A DNA stretch of 64,000 nucleotides from Auriscalpium vulgare (Eukaryota; Basidiomycota; Agaricomycetes; Russulales; Auriscalpiaceae): NCBI GenBank assembly GCA_019915015.1, contig JAHBBC010000001.1:3348001-3412000 (forward strand). The letters run 5' to 3'. The position numbers and the translations under genes are program-made. Under the pieces are notes generated by a model that worked only from the letters and a program-made list of their open reading frames with translations, was not told the DNA's origin and did no database searches. Each line of letters opens with the position of its first letter. The first letter of the stretch is position 1. Of this stretch, positions 46,339 through 63,712 are shown piece after piece.

Positions 46339-48801
46339 TCACCAACCAAAGACTCTGAAAGAAATGCGAGTGAGTCGCTGTACGAGTTAAAGATAGATGC
46401 AACGTACTCATCCACGGTCTCCACACCGCCAACGTCGCGCCATGGCCGCCAGGGGACGCGGCCGACGGATGCTGTTACCTCGTCTCCCAGCTCGACAGGA
46501 CCGCATGTGCCAACGATCACACCGCTGGGTAGCTCACCAAGATGGCCGCCGGTATGTGCGACGAGGACCGAGTCGATGGTGCCCTGCAGTGCAGATTGCA
46601 CATTGGGACGGCCGGGGGTGATGTGAAGGCCAACAGGAAGAGAGGACGGTGCGGGGAGACGCAGAGGCCGCGCAGACGCACGGGTGTAATGAACAGTAAA
46701 TCGCAAGCAAAGGGGGGCGTGCGGCGAGGCACGCGGGCGCAGCAGAGGGATGAGCGTAGGTAAGAGTGCAGAGAAGGATTCTGTAAGCAATAATGAGCGG
46801 TGAGGTCTTGAGAACATTGGGCATACATGACGCACCGGGATCGCCGATCGACCATACAACCTCGATTACACGGAGACGGCTACGACCTTCGGAGTGTTTC
46901 TGCAGTATGTCCTCAAGGACGGACAGGATGTAGGTGATACCACTACCTCCGGCAATGAGAAGAGCACCGGAGTACGCTGTGAAGAGCGTGTGACCAGGGC
47001 CGCCTGAAATTATCTCAATATGAAGAGGCAAGCTACCGAAGAGTCAATCAACTTACTGTAGGGACCTTCAACCAGGACGCGGACCTTGCGAGTGAGGGCA
47101 AGTGCGCTCTCAGGATCCATGTCGAGGTACGCCTTCTTGCCTTTTTCCTGCCCCTGCTTCTCCCTGGGTCGTTCCGAATCGCCGCCAGTAGCCATTTGGT
47201 ACAGATGGCCAGTCCATTTGCCCTGCTTCTTCGCTATCATCTCCAAGCCCTTGCCTCCAGACGCAGAAGCAATCGTAAACGGACGGGCACGTCCGACACA
47301 CCAGGCTGTCCACCAGCCGAGCCAGGAACCGCGGCTGGGATTGACAACTCGGAGACGGACGTGTTGGCCCGCGCGCCAGCCCGACGTCAATGAAGGTATC
47401 TCGATGCGCGTGGATCCATTATTGAGATGGACTTCGGGAGTGATGTAGGCAGTCGTGTAGCGCGTCTTCGCAAGGCGGAAGAGGTGGTCGCAGAGATAAA
47501 GACCGAGCCCACACAGAATGTACGGAAGTGATGTCGGGGCATGGAAGTAGGTCTGCATTCTCATGAAAAAACGTCACATTTGATGGAAAAGAAGTGACTT
47601 ACGGCGACGATAAACGTGATAAGGCCCACGATGTGCGTCGCAACGAAAAGATTGTACATCCTGCGTCGGACATAGTCGGCTGTGCCTACCATGAGCAAAT
47701 CGGCAGCACCAAGGGCGACGAGCGCTGCCAGGAACTTGGGACGCGCAAACTCGGAGTTGATAGTTCCGTTAAGAGACCATTTGTAAACTAGACGAATGGA
47801 AGACTCTAGTTAGTGTCCGAGGAACGACGCAAGGAAGAAGACGCACGGTAACCAAGGGCGTGGACATTGACCGCAAGAATGACAAGGCGACCCGCGAACC
47901 GATGGAGGTAATTCAACTGCGGTTTATTTTGATGAGACGCAGTAAAGCCGACACTGATCGCAAAGCGACGCACCTTCTCGTAGCCGACTCCACATGCCCA
48001 GCTCAACCAATTGTTCTTTCCGGCAAGAGAGACGACGATTGGAATTTGTGACATCGCGACATATCCAGCACGGACAGGATCCGTGAATGGGTTCGACCGG
48101 TAAAGCCCAGCGTAAAGCACTACACCGAGGTACGCAAATAAAACGGCGAGCTTGGCCACGGAGAGGCCAGTCGCCAGCCGGTAGTTGAGCGCATAGACAA
48201 CGCGTGGGTGGGTCAAAGTCGTCCACCGTGGGACGCGGGTTGGAGGATTGAAGACCACTTGTGGAGAGCGACGGGAGCGTGCACGGGTGACGAAGTGTGC
48301 ATGGGAATTGAGCGCGTGATCTCCGTCGGAAGGTTCAACGAGGGTGAGGCCGCTGCGGTTTGTCCGCGTGCTCTGGGAGCGTATGGCGGGCTGCGACTTG
48401 GAATGCCCGTGAGACTTGGACGTGTCCGCCCGCGCGAGGGTGCGGTTGCTCTGAGAAGTATCCGCCCGCGCGAGGGTGCGGTTGCTCTGAGAAGTGTCTG
48501 CCCTCGTGAGCGTACGCGTACTCTGGGTGCGCTTGGGAGCCTCGGATGATTGGGCTCCGGCACGCAGGAAAAGGCCATTGAAGAACTCGGAAGGCTGGAA
48601 GACATGGCCAAGGGCGCGCGGAAGGGTGAGGAGGACGTAGAGCGCAAAAAGAGAGATGAGGACGAGGTCAACATGGAAGACAAAGATGAGGGGGTCGAGC
48701 TTGTGCGCAGGGGAGGCGGCAGCGGGCTGCGTACCGGACGCAGCGGACGACGGGGAAGGGGAGGTCACGCTGGTCTTGCTCGGGAGGGCGGCGGAGGACA
48801 T
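46339..48801 (-). CDS. Ferric reductase-like transmembrane oxidoreductase (FRE/NOX superfamily)
   Basis: Plasma-membrane electron-transfer protein. N-terminal Ser/Ala-rich head, first TM (PLIFVFHVDLVLISLFALYV), a hydrophilic loop of about 110 residues with 12-residue tandem repeats (SNRTLARADTSQ), then the ferric reductase TM domain with haem His residues in NYLHRFAGRLVILAVNVHALGY and YNLFVATHIVGL. FAD part: AGQHVRLRVVN, RARPFTIASAS. NAD(P)H part: GALLIAGGSGITYILSVLE, VVWSIGD, and a C-terminal end VDEVFGW obtained only after removing the last intron (splice GA|A). About 700 residues. It may reduce iron or copper at the surface; no multicopper oxidase or iron permease is adjacent in this window. 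Confidence 0.88.
48425..48532. repeat. 36-bp tandem repeat in the ferric reductase gene
   Basis: Two near-perfect 36-bp units (48425-48460 and 48461-48496) and a diverged third (48497-48532). In the gene's frame they encode R-A-D-T-S-Q-S-N-R-T-L-A. Length variation would keep the frame. Confidence 0.8.
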
Positions 48802-49093
48802 GGCGAGTCGGAAGCAAAAGAGCGACTGGGCGGACGAGCGGCGGTGAAAGCCCTGTGCTTAAGAACAGGGCGGTCCAGAGCCCACGTAGGGGAATGGAGA
48901 AAAAACGAGGCAAACGAGTGTCGTGGACAAGTCCAAGGAATCCTTACGCACGCTGCCGTCCTTTCAACCCTCCAGCGTGCGAGCAAACGCCGCCTGGCCC
49001 GCCTTGGACATCGAACTGCGCAGAGAGGCCAGAGCAACGACCGGTCGACCGTGCAGCCCGACCGCAACCACCGACGCACTGCAGAGCGAGAGC

Positions 49094-49620
49094 ATGCCGC
49101 CTCGTGGCCGTCGCGTGCCGGCCGCGCCGATCGTGCCCCCAAATCATTTCAGGTACCACGCACCTCTTCCCCCGTCCCCCAGCAGGCCGCCACCATCATC
49201 TCAGTCCGCGACCTACGTTGCGTTTTCAACGTCGACTGCCACGCGATTGAAGCGAGGTCACCTTCAGCAACGAACTGGACGACAAACAAGGACCGTTCGG
49301 ACGCGCTGGCCTCGGCGCATACAGACCGCCGACCGTTGGGACGCGCTGGCCTCGGCGCATACAGACCGCCGACGAGGAGCGGCCCAGACAAGACGACGTT
49401 GACACGGACGACGAGCATGGGCGAAGTGATCATCACGGACAAGACGGCCTGCGCTTTATATATGTACGTTTTGCTTCCGTATCATGCATCAACAGCTTGC
49501 TTATACGAAACAAAACTAGAATGGCTGCCACATCAAGCCCTTGTTTCTCGCCTGATATTGCACGCATGCCCAATGATGGAAAACTGGGCTCTTGCTCTCC
49601 GCAACACCTTGCAAGCTGAG
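49094..49620 (+). CDS. Weak candidate small gene, divergent from ferric reductase
   Basis: An ATG at 49094 opens MPPRGRRVPAAPIVPPNHF. If an intron runs from GTACCA near 49155 to GATTGAAG near 49250, the frame continues SEVTFSNELDDKQGPFGRAGLGAYRPP, then an acidic DDVDTDDEHGR region, staying open to a stop near 49620. The splice sites fit, but there is no recognised domain and the 37-bp duplication lies inside. Could be a real short nuclear protein or chance. Confidence 0.25.
49305..49376 (+). repeat. 37-bp direct duplication
   Basis: Two adjacent near-identical copies of a unit beginning GGACGCGCTGGCCTCGGCGC, ending ACCGCCGAC. Because the unit length is not a multiple of three, it shifts any reading frame that crosses it. 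Boundaries approximate. Confidence 0.7.
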
Positions 49621-50656
49621 CCGACTCCGCCTATTCGAGTCTTCGTATCCCGTACGGGAGTCCGGCTACCAGATCATGGTTCATCGCTATCATCATGACT
49701 CTGAAGCGGCCTGCGGTTAATCTTACTTGACATTCGCACCTTCAACCATCTAGCTACCTCATGTTCGCGTATCCGGCGCCGGCGCTCCAGTCAAGTATCA
49801 GACTTGTTATCTCCCTTGCCTTCTACTCTTCGTCAAGAAACTGTCTACCCCTGCATAGCCGCCTCTTAGCGCCACATTTAACATACGATGAACGGGGGCT
49901 ATCTGATGGATAGACGCCTCCACGCAGTCTTCTAGTGATCCTGCGACTTGGCCGTCTCTCCGCCTGGCGGGTTTGTACATAAGTAACAGCATATAACCTG
50001 ACTCAAATGCTCAAACGGGGCTCAATTGCCGCTCCGCTACTGAATAACTGCATCCTCGGTTCTCAGAATTCTGTCACGATCGCTGATGTCGGAGCGCTCT
50101 CATGACCGTTCAAACTCACGGAGAAAGCTCATGGCGACGGGGCCCTCCCTTACGCCGACTCCCAGTTCAACTGTCATCTCTGATCCTTGGTTTCATTGAC
50201 AGTGCTGCTGAGTAGGAGTCAGGCGCCACAGAATTCTATCAGCGCAGTGAGCCCGCCTGGTCGTAAGTTGGTCAAGGAGTATTATGAGACAGCGCTTGCG
50301 CATTGACGAAATACATTGCTCTCCAGGTGTGACGCTGGCAGGGCCCTGAAGGCCCTTCTCCGGTTAACTGTTCTGCATAGCCTTGACATGAGTGCTTGGC
50401 AATCGATGCGGTGATCGCTGAAGGTCGTGCATTGAGGGCATAGATGCTGAGAAGCGCTTGAGAGCACACGCGATCTTTGCCTGTAAGATCGCTTGTATCG
50501 CCCATCGTCAGCGCTTTGCAGATCCATATGACTCGATCATATTAGAAGCTTACTGATCTACTTCCAGGCCATCGCGATCGATGCCATTAAAGTCGGGTCA
50601 TCCTGAGACCCCATGTGTCCACTGTTCACGTCTCTCCCGCTGAGACGGTTGTGACC

Positions 50657-53600
50657 ATGGCCTACAACAGCGAAGTCCGTGCTGATGCGATTGGTATGTA
50701 TCCTGTCCTGCTGTGCATTGCACGTTTTCACGAGTTCTGATATCGCCTTCAACATAGACGAAGTATTTGAAAGTGCCACAAAAAGTATCGAGTATGCCGA
50801 AGCTGTCATGTTGAAGACCAAGGCGAGCGTAGAGAAGACGCAGCGCTCTCAGGAAACCAGAAACAAAATCATCTCCAAAGCGAGTGAGATTGTCAACGCG
50901 CTTCTGGAGCCCGCGTCTCAAGTGGCCAACCTCTTGGATGGGTTGGGCGGTGTCTTCCCGCCATGCAAAGTTGCCAGCAACGCTTTGGCGGTCAGTGCAC
51001 GCAACCCCTTTGCCCGTACATAGCGTCTTATTTTCTCCCAAGGCGCTTGTCAAACTGGAAGTTGACAGGCGAGACAATGACGTCCGCATCGGGCTCGTTT
51101 ACCTGGACATGGTATCTGCTCAGTGTATCTTTTCTCACCGCAATGATTCTTAAAGGCTCCGATCGTCATCGCAGTCCACGACGTTGGTAACTCTGGGTAC
51201 TCTCAAACCTGGGTTCCAGACCGAGCGCACGTTGGCCGTGCCGCTTGGACAAACCATCGATGAAATCTGCAATCTGATGAGGGAATTTGGCCAATTCAGC
51301 GAGTATGTTGCGGTGCACCTTTCCATCTTGTGGGCGCCGTTGATTTAAGGGCGGCGGCAGAGCATTCTACGAAGCAAAATCTCTGAAGTCGAAGCTCAGT
51401 CAGTACCCTTCAATCCCGGTGGGTTTGCACACTGTTTGCATTGATAACATCGGTGCCTGTGCCTGTAGAGCATCTACTTCACTCGAGGAGCAACTCTGAC
51501 AAGCTGTTGGAGTTCCACGATCGTATCACCTCGTACAAGTCGCAAATCACGGGCCTGCTCTCCCAGCAGGCGGTGCTCATCCTGGTCGCTCACACAGAGA
51601 TCCTAGGTCGCATCGAGCGCGGCTTGGTCAGTGTCCAGGGATTCTATGCGTCCCTAAGCGACGAGAAGGAGGGCGTCGCGGCTCAATTTGTGTATGAGCG
51701 TGGAGGCGAAGAGATTGTGCAGAACGTAAGCAATGACCTGCATCAAACCGATGCAGCTGACGGAAATGTCATCAGAACAATGAAACTCTTGAGGAGTTCG
51801 CGGAAACGGTCGAAGAGACGCTGACACCGAGTGTCCGCAGATCAGTACAGGAGTCTGCTGATGAAACGTACCGACAGACCCAGTATGTGCTTCTGATTGA
51901 GTGCTCCGAATGGGAAACTGACAGTCGGCATAGGGCATCGTTCATGCTCAAATTTCAGTTCGCTTTAGAGCAAAGAATCGACGAATCACAGGAAATGATC
52001 TTGAATGAGGCGAGTGCTGTCAACTGATATGACGAGCATAGAATGAACTCCTTTGAAGTTGAAGTCCGGGCCGTATGAACTGATTCAGGATCCCGACGTC
52101 AAGGTGCGTAGTTCCACTGCCTGACGATCGTGGGGTCTTGTCAGTGTTTTACGTTGGTTTGCTTGCATTGCTCAGGAGATCTGGAAGAGTGAGTCAATGT
52201 TGTTATCTTGGGAGCTACCTCCTCCTGACGTACGGAACAGACACCGTAAGCACTCGGCTGGCCAAGCTCCACTGGCATGAATACACTCAGACCTCCTCCA
52301 GGCTGCGAAAGAGTCCAGTGTCAAGCGCCGTCAATTCATCGATGGTGGGGGCGGCTCAACCTCCCCAGTCTCTTGACTGACGCTGGTTTGATGGCACATG
52401 CAGCTCTTAATTATCACTTCAATGTTCAATTCAAGAAGTACAAGACAGAGCATAATCGTGCCGAACGAGAGGACGCATGGACTAAGGCAATTATATCCAA
52501 AGTTCAATGTGAGATATTATATTGTAATTGCTGCTGGCGCTGCTCTGACCGGGGTTTTCCTTCAGTTCATCCAGGTCAGCGCCAGGGTATAGTGCTCCGG
52601 TAAGAGACCATGTCATTGACGTTCACGATTTGAAGCTATTGGCGACGCCATAGACGACGGTGAGGTTCCAAAGTGGGCTCCACTGAGCCTTTCACCGAGA
52701 CTTGTGAACACAGATGCGAGTGGTTACATTTCTGTGGATGAGCTAAACAACTTCATGCGCAAGAAGCCCGCGATGTGGAGCGTGCCGCAATGGATGGCAT
52801 AGTACGCTCTCCCTTACTTCGAATATTGTCGATCGTGTGCTTCAATTTGCGTTAGCTGGGCTTACGGCTGGGACGCCGATAACTTTGTGTATGTGACATT
52901 CCTTCGATACTGACGCCGCCACTCACCGCACTCCTGGCATAGATACCAAGGAAAGATTAACAAAGTGTACAAGGAACTGCACAAACTGCAGGATCAAGGC
53001 GTCCCCAGTGCTCATTTCATCGAAAGGTATATTGACGAAACAGAGGAGCGCGTTACCACGTTTGCAGACAGTGTTTACTTCATGCGCGACCTCGATCCGC
53101 CTGCTGCGATGAAAATGGACAAGATGCGGGAGGAATGGCGCGCTATGGTCGAGAGCTCGATGAAGAAACGCCTTCGGAGTGTCAGTTACAAAATTGACTA
53201 CTCCTCCATCAGCGCCATTTCCGGGAGCGAAAGGGTTGAGGCAGTGAGTGATCCCGCTTGCGCCAAATGTAAGAGCGTTACACATTGATTCCAGTCATTC
53301 CTCGCATTGGCATCTATGCTGGTGTCTCGTCACCTATCGATCCTCAGGAAGCCAACAGTAGGCGAAGAGGACGTAGACGAGGCGATCGACAGCATGGCCG
53401 TCATTGTCGATGTCATCCATGATCGCATTGCCGAATTGAAAACCATTTGGCGACGCCAGCGAATGGACGTCGACACTCAAATCAGATACTATGCAAACGG
53501 CATGCTCGAAGACTATTACAAGGCCAGTTCTCCGGCAGTTTTCATCTTTGTTCCTGATGATCAACGATTGTATAGAAGTACCGCGCAGAGGAGTTTGACA

Positions 53601-54343
53601 CTGATGCGGAGGGAGATGACGAAAGTTCATGGGACTCAGAAGATGAATGGGAATCTGAGGACGAGGAGGCCGATACCAAGCCATCAGCAAGTAAGCTCAC
53701 TCGCTCTTCAGTATTTCTTGATATTGACCCGTCTGCCGAGCGATCAGATACCGACAAGCAGGTGACAGCTCAGCCTGTGTCCAGACATCCATCTGCGCCT
53801 TCACAATCGAATGCCGAAGTTCAAGGGGGGCAGCAGCGAGCCGGTCGTGGCGCTCAAGGAGGTCAGAACCAGCTTCGCTCAGTCAACCAAGGGGGCAATA
53901 GGAACCCACGAGGAGATCGTCGCGGTCAAGGGCAGCCGGCCAGGTCCAATCGTTCCTCCCATGATGACGGTTCCGAGGAGGTGCAAGACAGCAGCGACGA
54001 TGACGAGCAAAGAGGTCAAGGAGACAGCACGGGTCGTCGCGCGCGCGCAGTCCGGAATGCCGGCGGTGACAAAGATGAAGAAGAACTGGACAGCGAGGAC
54101 AACACGCAAGGTGGGGACGACAACGACGAGGCCGAGGCCGACGGGGAAAGCGATAGACAGCAGAAGCGTGGGCAGAGTCGTCGCGCGCGTGCAGTTCAGA
54201 ACGCCAGGGATGACGGAGATGATGAAGGTGGTGACGAGGAGGAGGAGGAGGAGGAGGAGGAGGAGGAAAGCGATGATAAACGGCGGGGAGAAGGCAATGA
54301 TGACGATGAGGACGACGACGACGACGACAACGACGACGACTGA
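50657..54343 (+). CDS. EF-hand protein with helical N-domain and acidic tail
   Basis: Large agaricomycete-type protein of unknown role. Starts MAYNSEVRADAIDEVFES. The first 150 residues are helical (amphipathic repeats such as KASEIVNALLEPASQVANLL), followed by more helices (YKSQITGLLSQQAVLILV). An EF-hand loop at 52707-52742 reads NTDASGYISVDE: Asp at position 3, Ser at 5, Gly at 6, Glu at 12, but Asn at position 1, so calcium binding may be weaker. Next come WSVPQWMAYWAYGWD and more helices, then a Gln/Gly/Arg-rich and highly acidic disordered tail ending in Glu and Asp runs. About 1,000 residues, many introns. The N-domain resembles the helical bundles seen at the front of agaricomycete signalling proteins; that comparison is from memory and uncertain. 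Confidence 0.72.
54027..54343 (+). repeat. Acidic low-complexity tail with repeated RRARAV motif and GAG/GAC runs
   Basis: RRARAV(R/Q)NA occurs twice (about 54030 and 54180), each followed by acidic sequence. Near 54235-54270 there is a run of about twelve GAG codons and near 54309-54340 a GAC run, both prone to slippage. Confidence 0.75.
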
Positions 54344-54848
54344 TATGTTTAGCGTTGTGAAGTCTGTGGATCTGGGGACGCTGGTTCAGCATACGTGCAC
54401 CCATGCAGACCACTATGTTATCGACCGCGTCCTACACGATGAGGTGGCGCACCGTAGTAGTGCTCATGCACATGCACCAGCCGCATGCTGTGTGGACTGC
54501 GTCTGAGACTCGAAGTGAGTGCCGCAGTTGATGAACAAACCGACGGCGGTTTCGCATGCGGCATACGCACCGCGAGAAGCCGACGCACTGCCGACAACCA
54601 CGGCCGTCCTCACGTCGCCGGCCACAGCGTCCGCCGACTGACGCTGCTGGTCGGATATCCGCAAGGTGTTGGCAGAGCGTCAGCGGCTACAACATATATA
54701 GCACCGAACCGTTTGAAGCGGGTGATGATTGAGGACCGCAGCAAGCGGATGAAGTACGCCTGAGGCTATAAGCCTCTATAAGCCCCGGGAGCGCTGTATA
54801 GCCCGAAGGCAACTCTTCCCCACGACACTATCCATTGTCGCGTCCACC
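54344..54848. other. Intergenic region upstream of ARO1
   Basis: 505 bp. CTATAAGCC occurs twice (54766-54774 and 54776-54784), a doubled TATA-like element 65-85 bp before the ARO1 start codon. Small open frames here show no recognisable content. Confidence 0.5.
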
Positions 54849-59985
<5,137 letters not shown>

Positions 59986-60591
59986 AGGAGTCAATCTGTA
60001 TTACTGAATGTTGTTTTTGTGAATGGAAATGAAACTGTATATGCGGCGTAACTTGCGGTGCCCAGCTTGAGGCTTGCCACTGAGCTCTCGCCCAGCTCTC
60101 GCCTCCGTCAACTCGTATCCCCGCGGCACTGCCGGCCGACGCCCGCCCTTCGCGCTGGCTAGACTGGGGTTCAGCGCATTCAGCTACGGGCTCGGGTACG
60201 AGTCTTCGACTCGCGTGGTCACACCTTTACTGCAGCCCTGCTGGCAGTTGTAAACCATTACCACTTCATCAGAGGGCGTCTTTCTGCATTGAAGAGATGT
60301 TTTGCAGTGTGGACAACATTGCATTGATTTTTTAGACATTTTCTAGGGAATAAATGGGTTCGAGGCAACCTGCGGTCAGGCTGGTCAGTACTACCGGCTG
60401 ATCGACTATCATCCGCGTTCGTTCAGGTCAGGGCGACCTCGGCCGTTAGTAACCCTAACCCTAGGGCAGTGTCGCGAACGTGAGTGATCTCTACGCCTCC
60501 ATCTTCCTCACTACGTTCTCTCTCCTTTGTTTTCTTGTCCATTCGTTTACAAGACTTTCCTTTCTACCTCGGCGTGACTGTGTCTCCCGCA
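59986..60591. other. Intergenic region ARO1 to MARVEL-like gene
   Basis: About 600 bp. Holds a telomere-type AACCCTAACCCTA motif at 60451-60463. A stretch near 60170-60240 is G+C-rich with short inverted pieces but does not fold into a tRNA by inspection. Confidence 0.5.
60451..60463. promoter_or_regulatory. Telobox-like AACCCTAACCCTA motif
   Basis: Two units of the CCCTAA telomere-type repeat, 128 bp upstream of the next start codon. Such teloboxes in promoters bind Myb-type telomere-repeat factors in many eukaryotes. It is too short to mark a chromosome end. Confidence 0.45.
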
Positions 60592-61495
60592 ATGGCTGCT
60601 TCTCAATTCTCTTCGACGGGCAAAAAGGTCTTTGCCGCCTACGGTACGGCTCCTCCGAGGCGGCGCGCTTCCCGACACAGCCTCACATCCTCCTCCCAGC
60701 TGTCATCATCCTCCTGAATGTCATAGTCATCGGGCTCTCTGCGCGTGTTAATAACTTTCAGCAGTATTTCTGTGAGTTCGTTAGCTTGCGACGCTTCCTC
60801 CCTCTCAACACTTGTCTAGATGTCGCGGACCTCTTCCCACTCGCCCTGTCAATCACCACTCTCGTCATCTCCGTTCTTATGTGCGTAATCCAACACCTTT
60901 ATGGAGCAACCACCTGAACATCATATCTGTAGGCTTCTTCTGGACGTCGGATTCGACAATGCGTTCACGGCGCGTGCTCCGTTCGAGATCGGCATGCTCA
61001 TCCTGCTGAGTATCTTCTGGCTTGGTATGAAGTATACCTTGTCCTCCTCGAATTGCTTCCTGACCTGTCTTTCTAGCCTTTAACGCGTTCTCGACGTCTC
61101 GCTGGCGCCACATCCCGCTCAACTGCTCTGCTATACCCTCTGGTGCGTGGCGGTTCTTCGGACGAGTACCCTCGCTCATCATGACTTCAGATTACGATGA
61201 TGTCGTATCGTGGTGCAAGGACCTCCAAGCACTGAAGGCCTTCGTTTGGATTGACTGGGTTGCCAGTACGTCCCTACCGCAACCTATAACCGGACTCATT
61301 GCGAGACCACCCTGCACAGTCTTCGGTGCTGCCCTCATTGCCCTGCGATACACGGTGCTCCAGAGCCAGCGTGGCCAGAAGCACATCTGGCGCACCCCTC
61401 TGTCCCGCTTCGCGCGCCGTGCGGCCCACCAGCGCAACAACAGTGTCACATCGGGCATGTCCCAGGTCTCCGACTTCCTGCGTTTCTCGCATTGA
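60592..61495 (+). CDS. Four-TM MARVEL-like membrane protein
   Basis: About 215 residues from seven short exons. Four hydrophobic segments after splicing: VIILLNVIVIGLSA, LFPLALSITTLVISVLML, FEIGMLILLSIFWLAFNAF, FVWIDWVAIFGAALIAL. A loop between TM3 and TM4 holds two Cys (NCSAI, SWCKDLQ), as in fungal MARVEL-domain proteins. The tail is basic and Ser-rich (RRAAHQRNNSVTSGMS). The start MAASQFSSTGKKVFAAY is chosen because it is the first ATG in frame with TM1. Family members act in membrane microdomains and trafficking; the specific role is not known. Confidence 0.75.
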
Positions 61496-63712
61496 GTAGC
61501 GCTTCCTGTTCTTGGAGGTTATTGCAGCAATTATGGTCCTTCTGGGAAAGGATCTGTTTCTGATCTCTTAGTTCCTCACCGCTTCCGGAGGGCGGTGTGT
61601 GTATGTGAAGTCATATACCAATTTTGGAGCCATTAGAGATCTGGTTGGGTGCATTGCTTTGGCCGTTCTCAGTTTTTACTGGTGTAGTATTTCTGCCTCC
61701 CAGCCACCCAGTCGGGCAGCAGTCCACCTGTCATATCTCAATCTGTCAATTGTGCGGGTACGTCTGCATGGTCACTCTTCTACAATAGGCCAGGCTCAAA
61801 AGGCGAAACTGCCCACCGCGTCGCCTTTCCATCCGCCTTGCAGGCCCTTTGCGAACGACTCTGGTCCCGTCCGACGCATCACGAAATGCTGCACAATGTA
61901 GCCCTAGCTATGCGACACCGCGGATGCCGATGTGATGGCCCCCGCTTTCGGAACAAGAAGAAAGGTTAAAAAAACGCGCGTTGGCAACGTCCATGTTTTA
62001 TTCGCCACGCAGGTTTTGGGTCACTCAAAGCAGCACAATGTCGTTTGACCGTGCCCGGCTTGATATCCAGCGTTGTTTGCCATCAAAGCATAAGGATGGT
62101 TAACTGCTTCAAGTTGCCCGAACACTATTCAGAACGACTATCTTCTGATACCATAAGGTCAAGCTACGGAGACTACCCGAACACTGACGGTACGCTGTTA
62201 TGGTGATCCGGGGTAATGCTGGTATCGATACAAAGCCATGCCGTTCTCGATGAAAAATACACATCTTCTGCGCACGTCACGGTGTACGACCAACTCTGTC
62301 TTCCTGACCGAGCTGCCCGCCAGACTAGCACACATGAACATGCAGGCTTCCATTTGATTGCGCGGGGCCGCAGAGACGAGTATGATGGAACTTCCTGGAG
62401 ATCAGACCACATTGGTTTATTGACGGCGGTGATTCTGACGGGCACAAGACGCGCGCGAAAGCTACGGAGGCAGTTGTCCAAACACTCGGTAAATTGCCAG
62501 TGGTCCCCCGAAAGCAACTGGTGAGTACGGCAGCAGCACTCGTGTTGATTCGGAGCCTCACGCCATGTTTCAAGATTTTGCGTTTGGATGCAAAAAAATA
62601 CTAGTGGAGTGAGATGCGTTTGTGGCAGAAAGTACATCCATCGGAAAACCACAGCAGTCGTGGTGAGGCCACACTATTGATTCGCCACCTCACAGCTCCA
62701 GACAAAAAGGACCGTCGTACGACTCCAAATATCTGTACAAACACTCCCACGAGGTAGTGTCTGTGGAGCATGTAACATTGTTAGTACTGGAGCAAGTCGA
62801 TCCACCGTAGTACACGTGTCGGAAGCGCCAGTCCGCCGGCCTCCACGTGCCAGCAGTCAAAGCCGTCAACGAGTCAACGCAACTTGCTCCTCTGCCTCGA
62901 GCTCGCACTCAACATTCGCCTGAAGTTAGGACCATGTGTATTTGAACAAGAGGGTGGCGAATAGACTTCAAGATTCACGGACGTAAGTATATGGTCGAAT
63001 GGGGACTGACTGGTTTTATATTTCCAGCGGTGCGGGTCCAAGCGCTATCCTCTGGCGAGAGTCGACACTCTGGGACCTCTCTGCAGCTTATCTCTTTTCC
63101 TGGTTGATGTCTGGCATCTGCATGGTGGCTGTATATTGGCGCGTATAGGGCAAATTGGACTATCTGTACTGTTTCCTGCATCTTCTCGCATCTGTCTGCA
63201 CGTCTCGTTGGTCTTCCTTCCGCAATAACGGCAATCCTCACGGATATTCCATTCAACCGGACTCTCGCTAATGACATGCGTCTGGGTTCATCTCTGTGCA
63301 GAGTACGGGCGGCTATCAAAACCCTCACCCCCCTTCGTGATTGTCGTCCTCGACTTCGCCCGCTACGCCTCCCGCCCTGAGCAACGACTGCGGTCAGATG
63401 CTGCCCGCCGACGTTCCACCGAGCGCTATTTTGACGTCGATGCGAGGGGCGAGGTCAGGCGACATCATCTTCAGCAAATATAGCCTGCTCGCCACGCACG
63501 CCGCGCCCAGCGCACCAGGCCGCCACTTCAGTAGCGGACCGTCAGGGTCATGCGGAACGTGCCTCGCGGTCGACAGTGGCGCGCCATTCAGGCGTGGCAG
63601 CGGACCGAAACGGCATGCTGACCATCGGGGGGCACTTCCTCGGAGTGCGCGAGAGGTTATAAGGATGAGCAGCGACGGTAATGAAACCCTCAGTGCATAA
63701 TCACAAAGCACA
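61496..63712. other. 2.2-kb region without a confident gene
   Basis: Open frames on the minus strand at 62173-62652 and 62690-62908 (the latter with several Cys) and on the plus strand at 62216-62524 do not match a family and lack clear splice partners. The last 400 bp is the esterase promoter. Confidence 0.4.
63658..63663 (+). promoter_or_regulatory. TATA-like box of the glucuronoyl esterase gene
   Basis: TATAAG, 55 bp upstream of the start codon. Confidence 0.4.

Larger units (their letters stand above)
48802..50656. other. 1.85-kb region with at most one weak gene
   Basis: Begins as the upstream region of the ferric reductase. Contains the weak candidate at 49094-49620 and a 37-bp direct duplication. 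From about 49,700 to 50,656 no gene, RNA or repeat is recognised. Confidence 0.4.

Noticed and set aside
48550..49698. Long open plus-strand frame of 382 codons
   Set aside because: It runs antisense through the first exon of the ferric reductase and across its promoter, with low-complexity content only; the minus-strand gene has clear domains and splice sites.
54233..54340. Trinucleotide runs as a CRISPR-like or satellite array
   Set aside because: They are in-frame Glu and Asp codons of the EF-hand protein's acidic tail, without spacers.
60060..60260. Possible tRNA gene in the G+C-rich stretch
   Set aside because: No acceptor stem pairing with A-box and B-box at proper spacing could be found by eye.
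60451..60463. Chromosome end or telomere fusion
   Set aside because: Only two CCCTAA units, with normal genes on both sides.
62173..62908. Minus-strand Cys-containing frames as a small secreted protein
   Set aside because: No signal peptide at a start codon and no coherent splice model.
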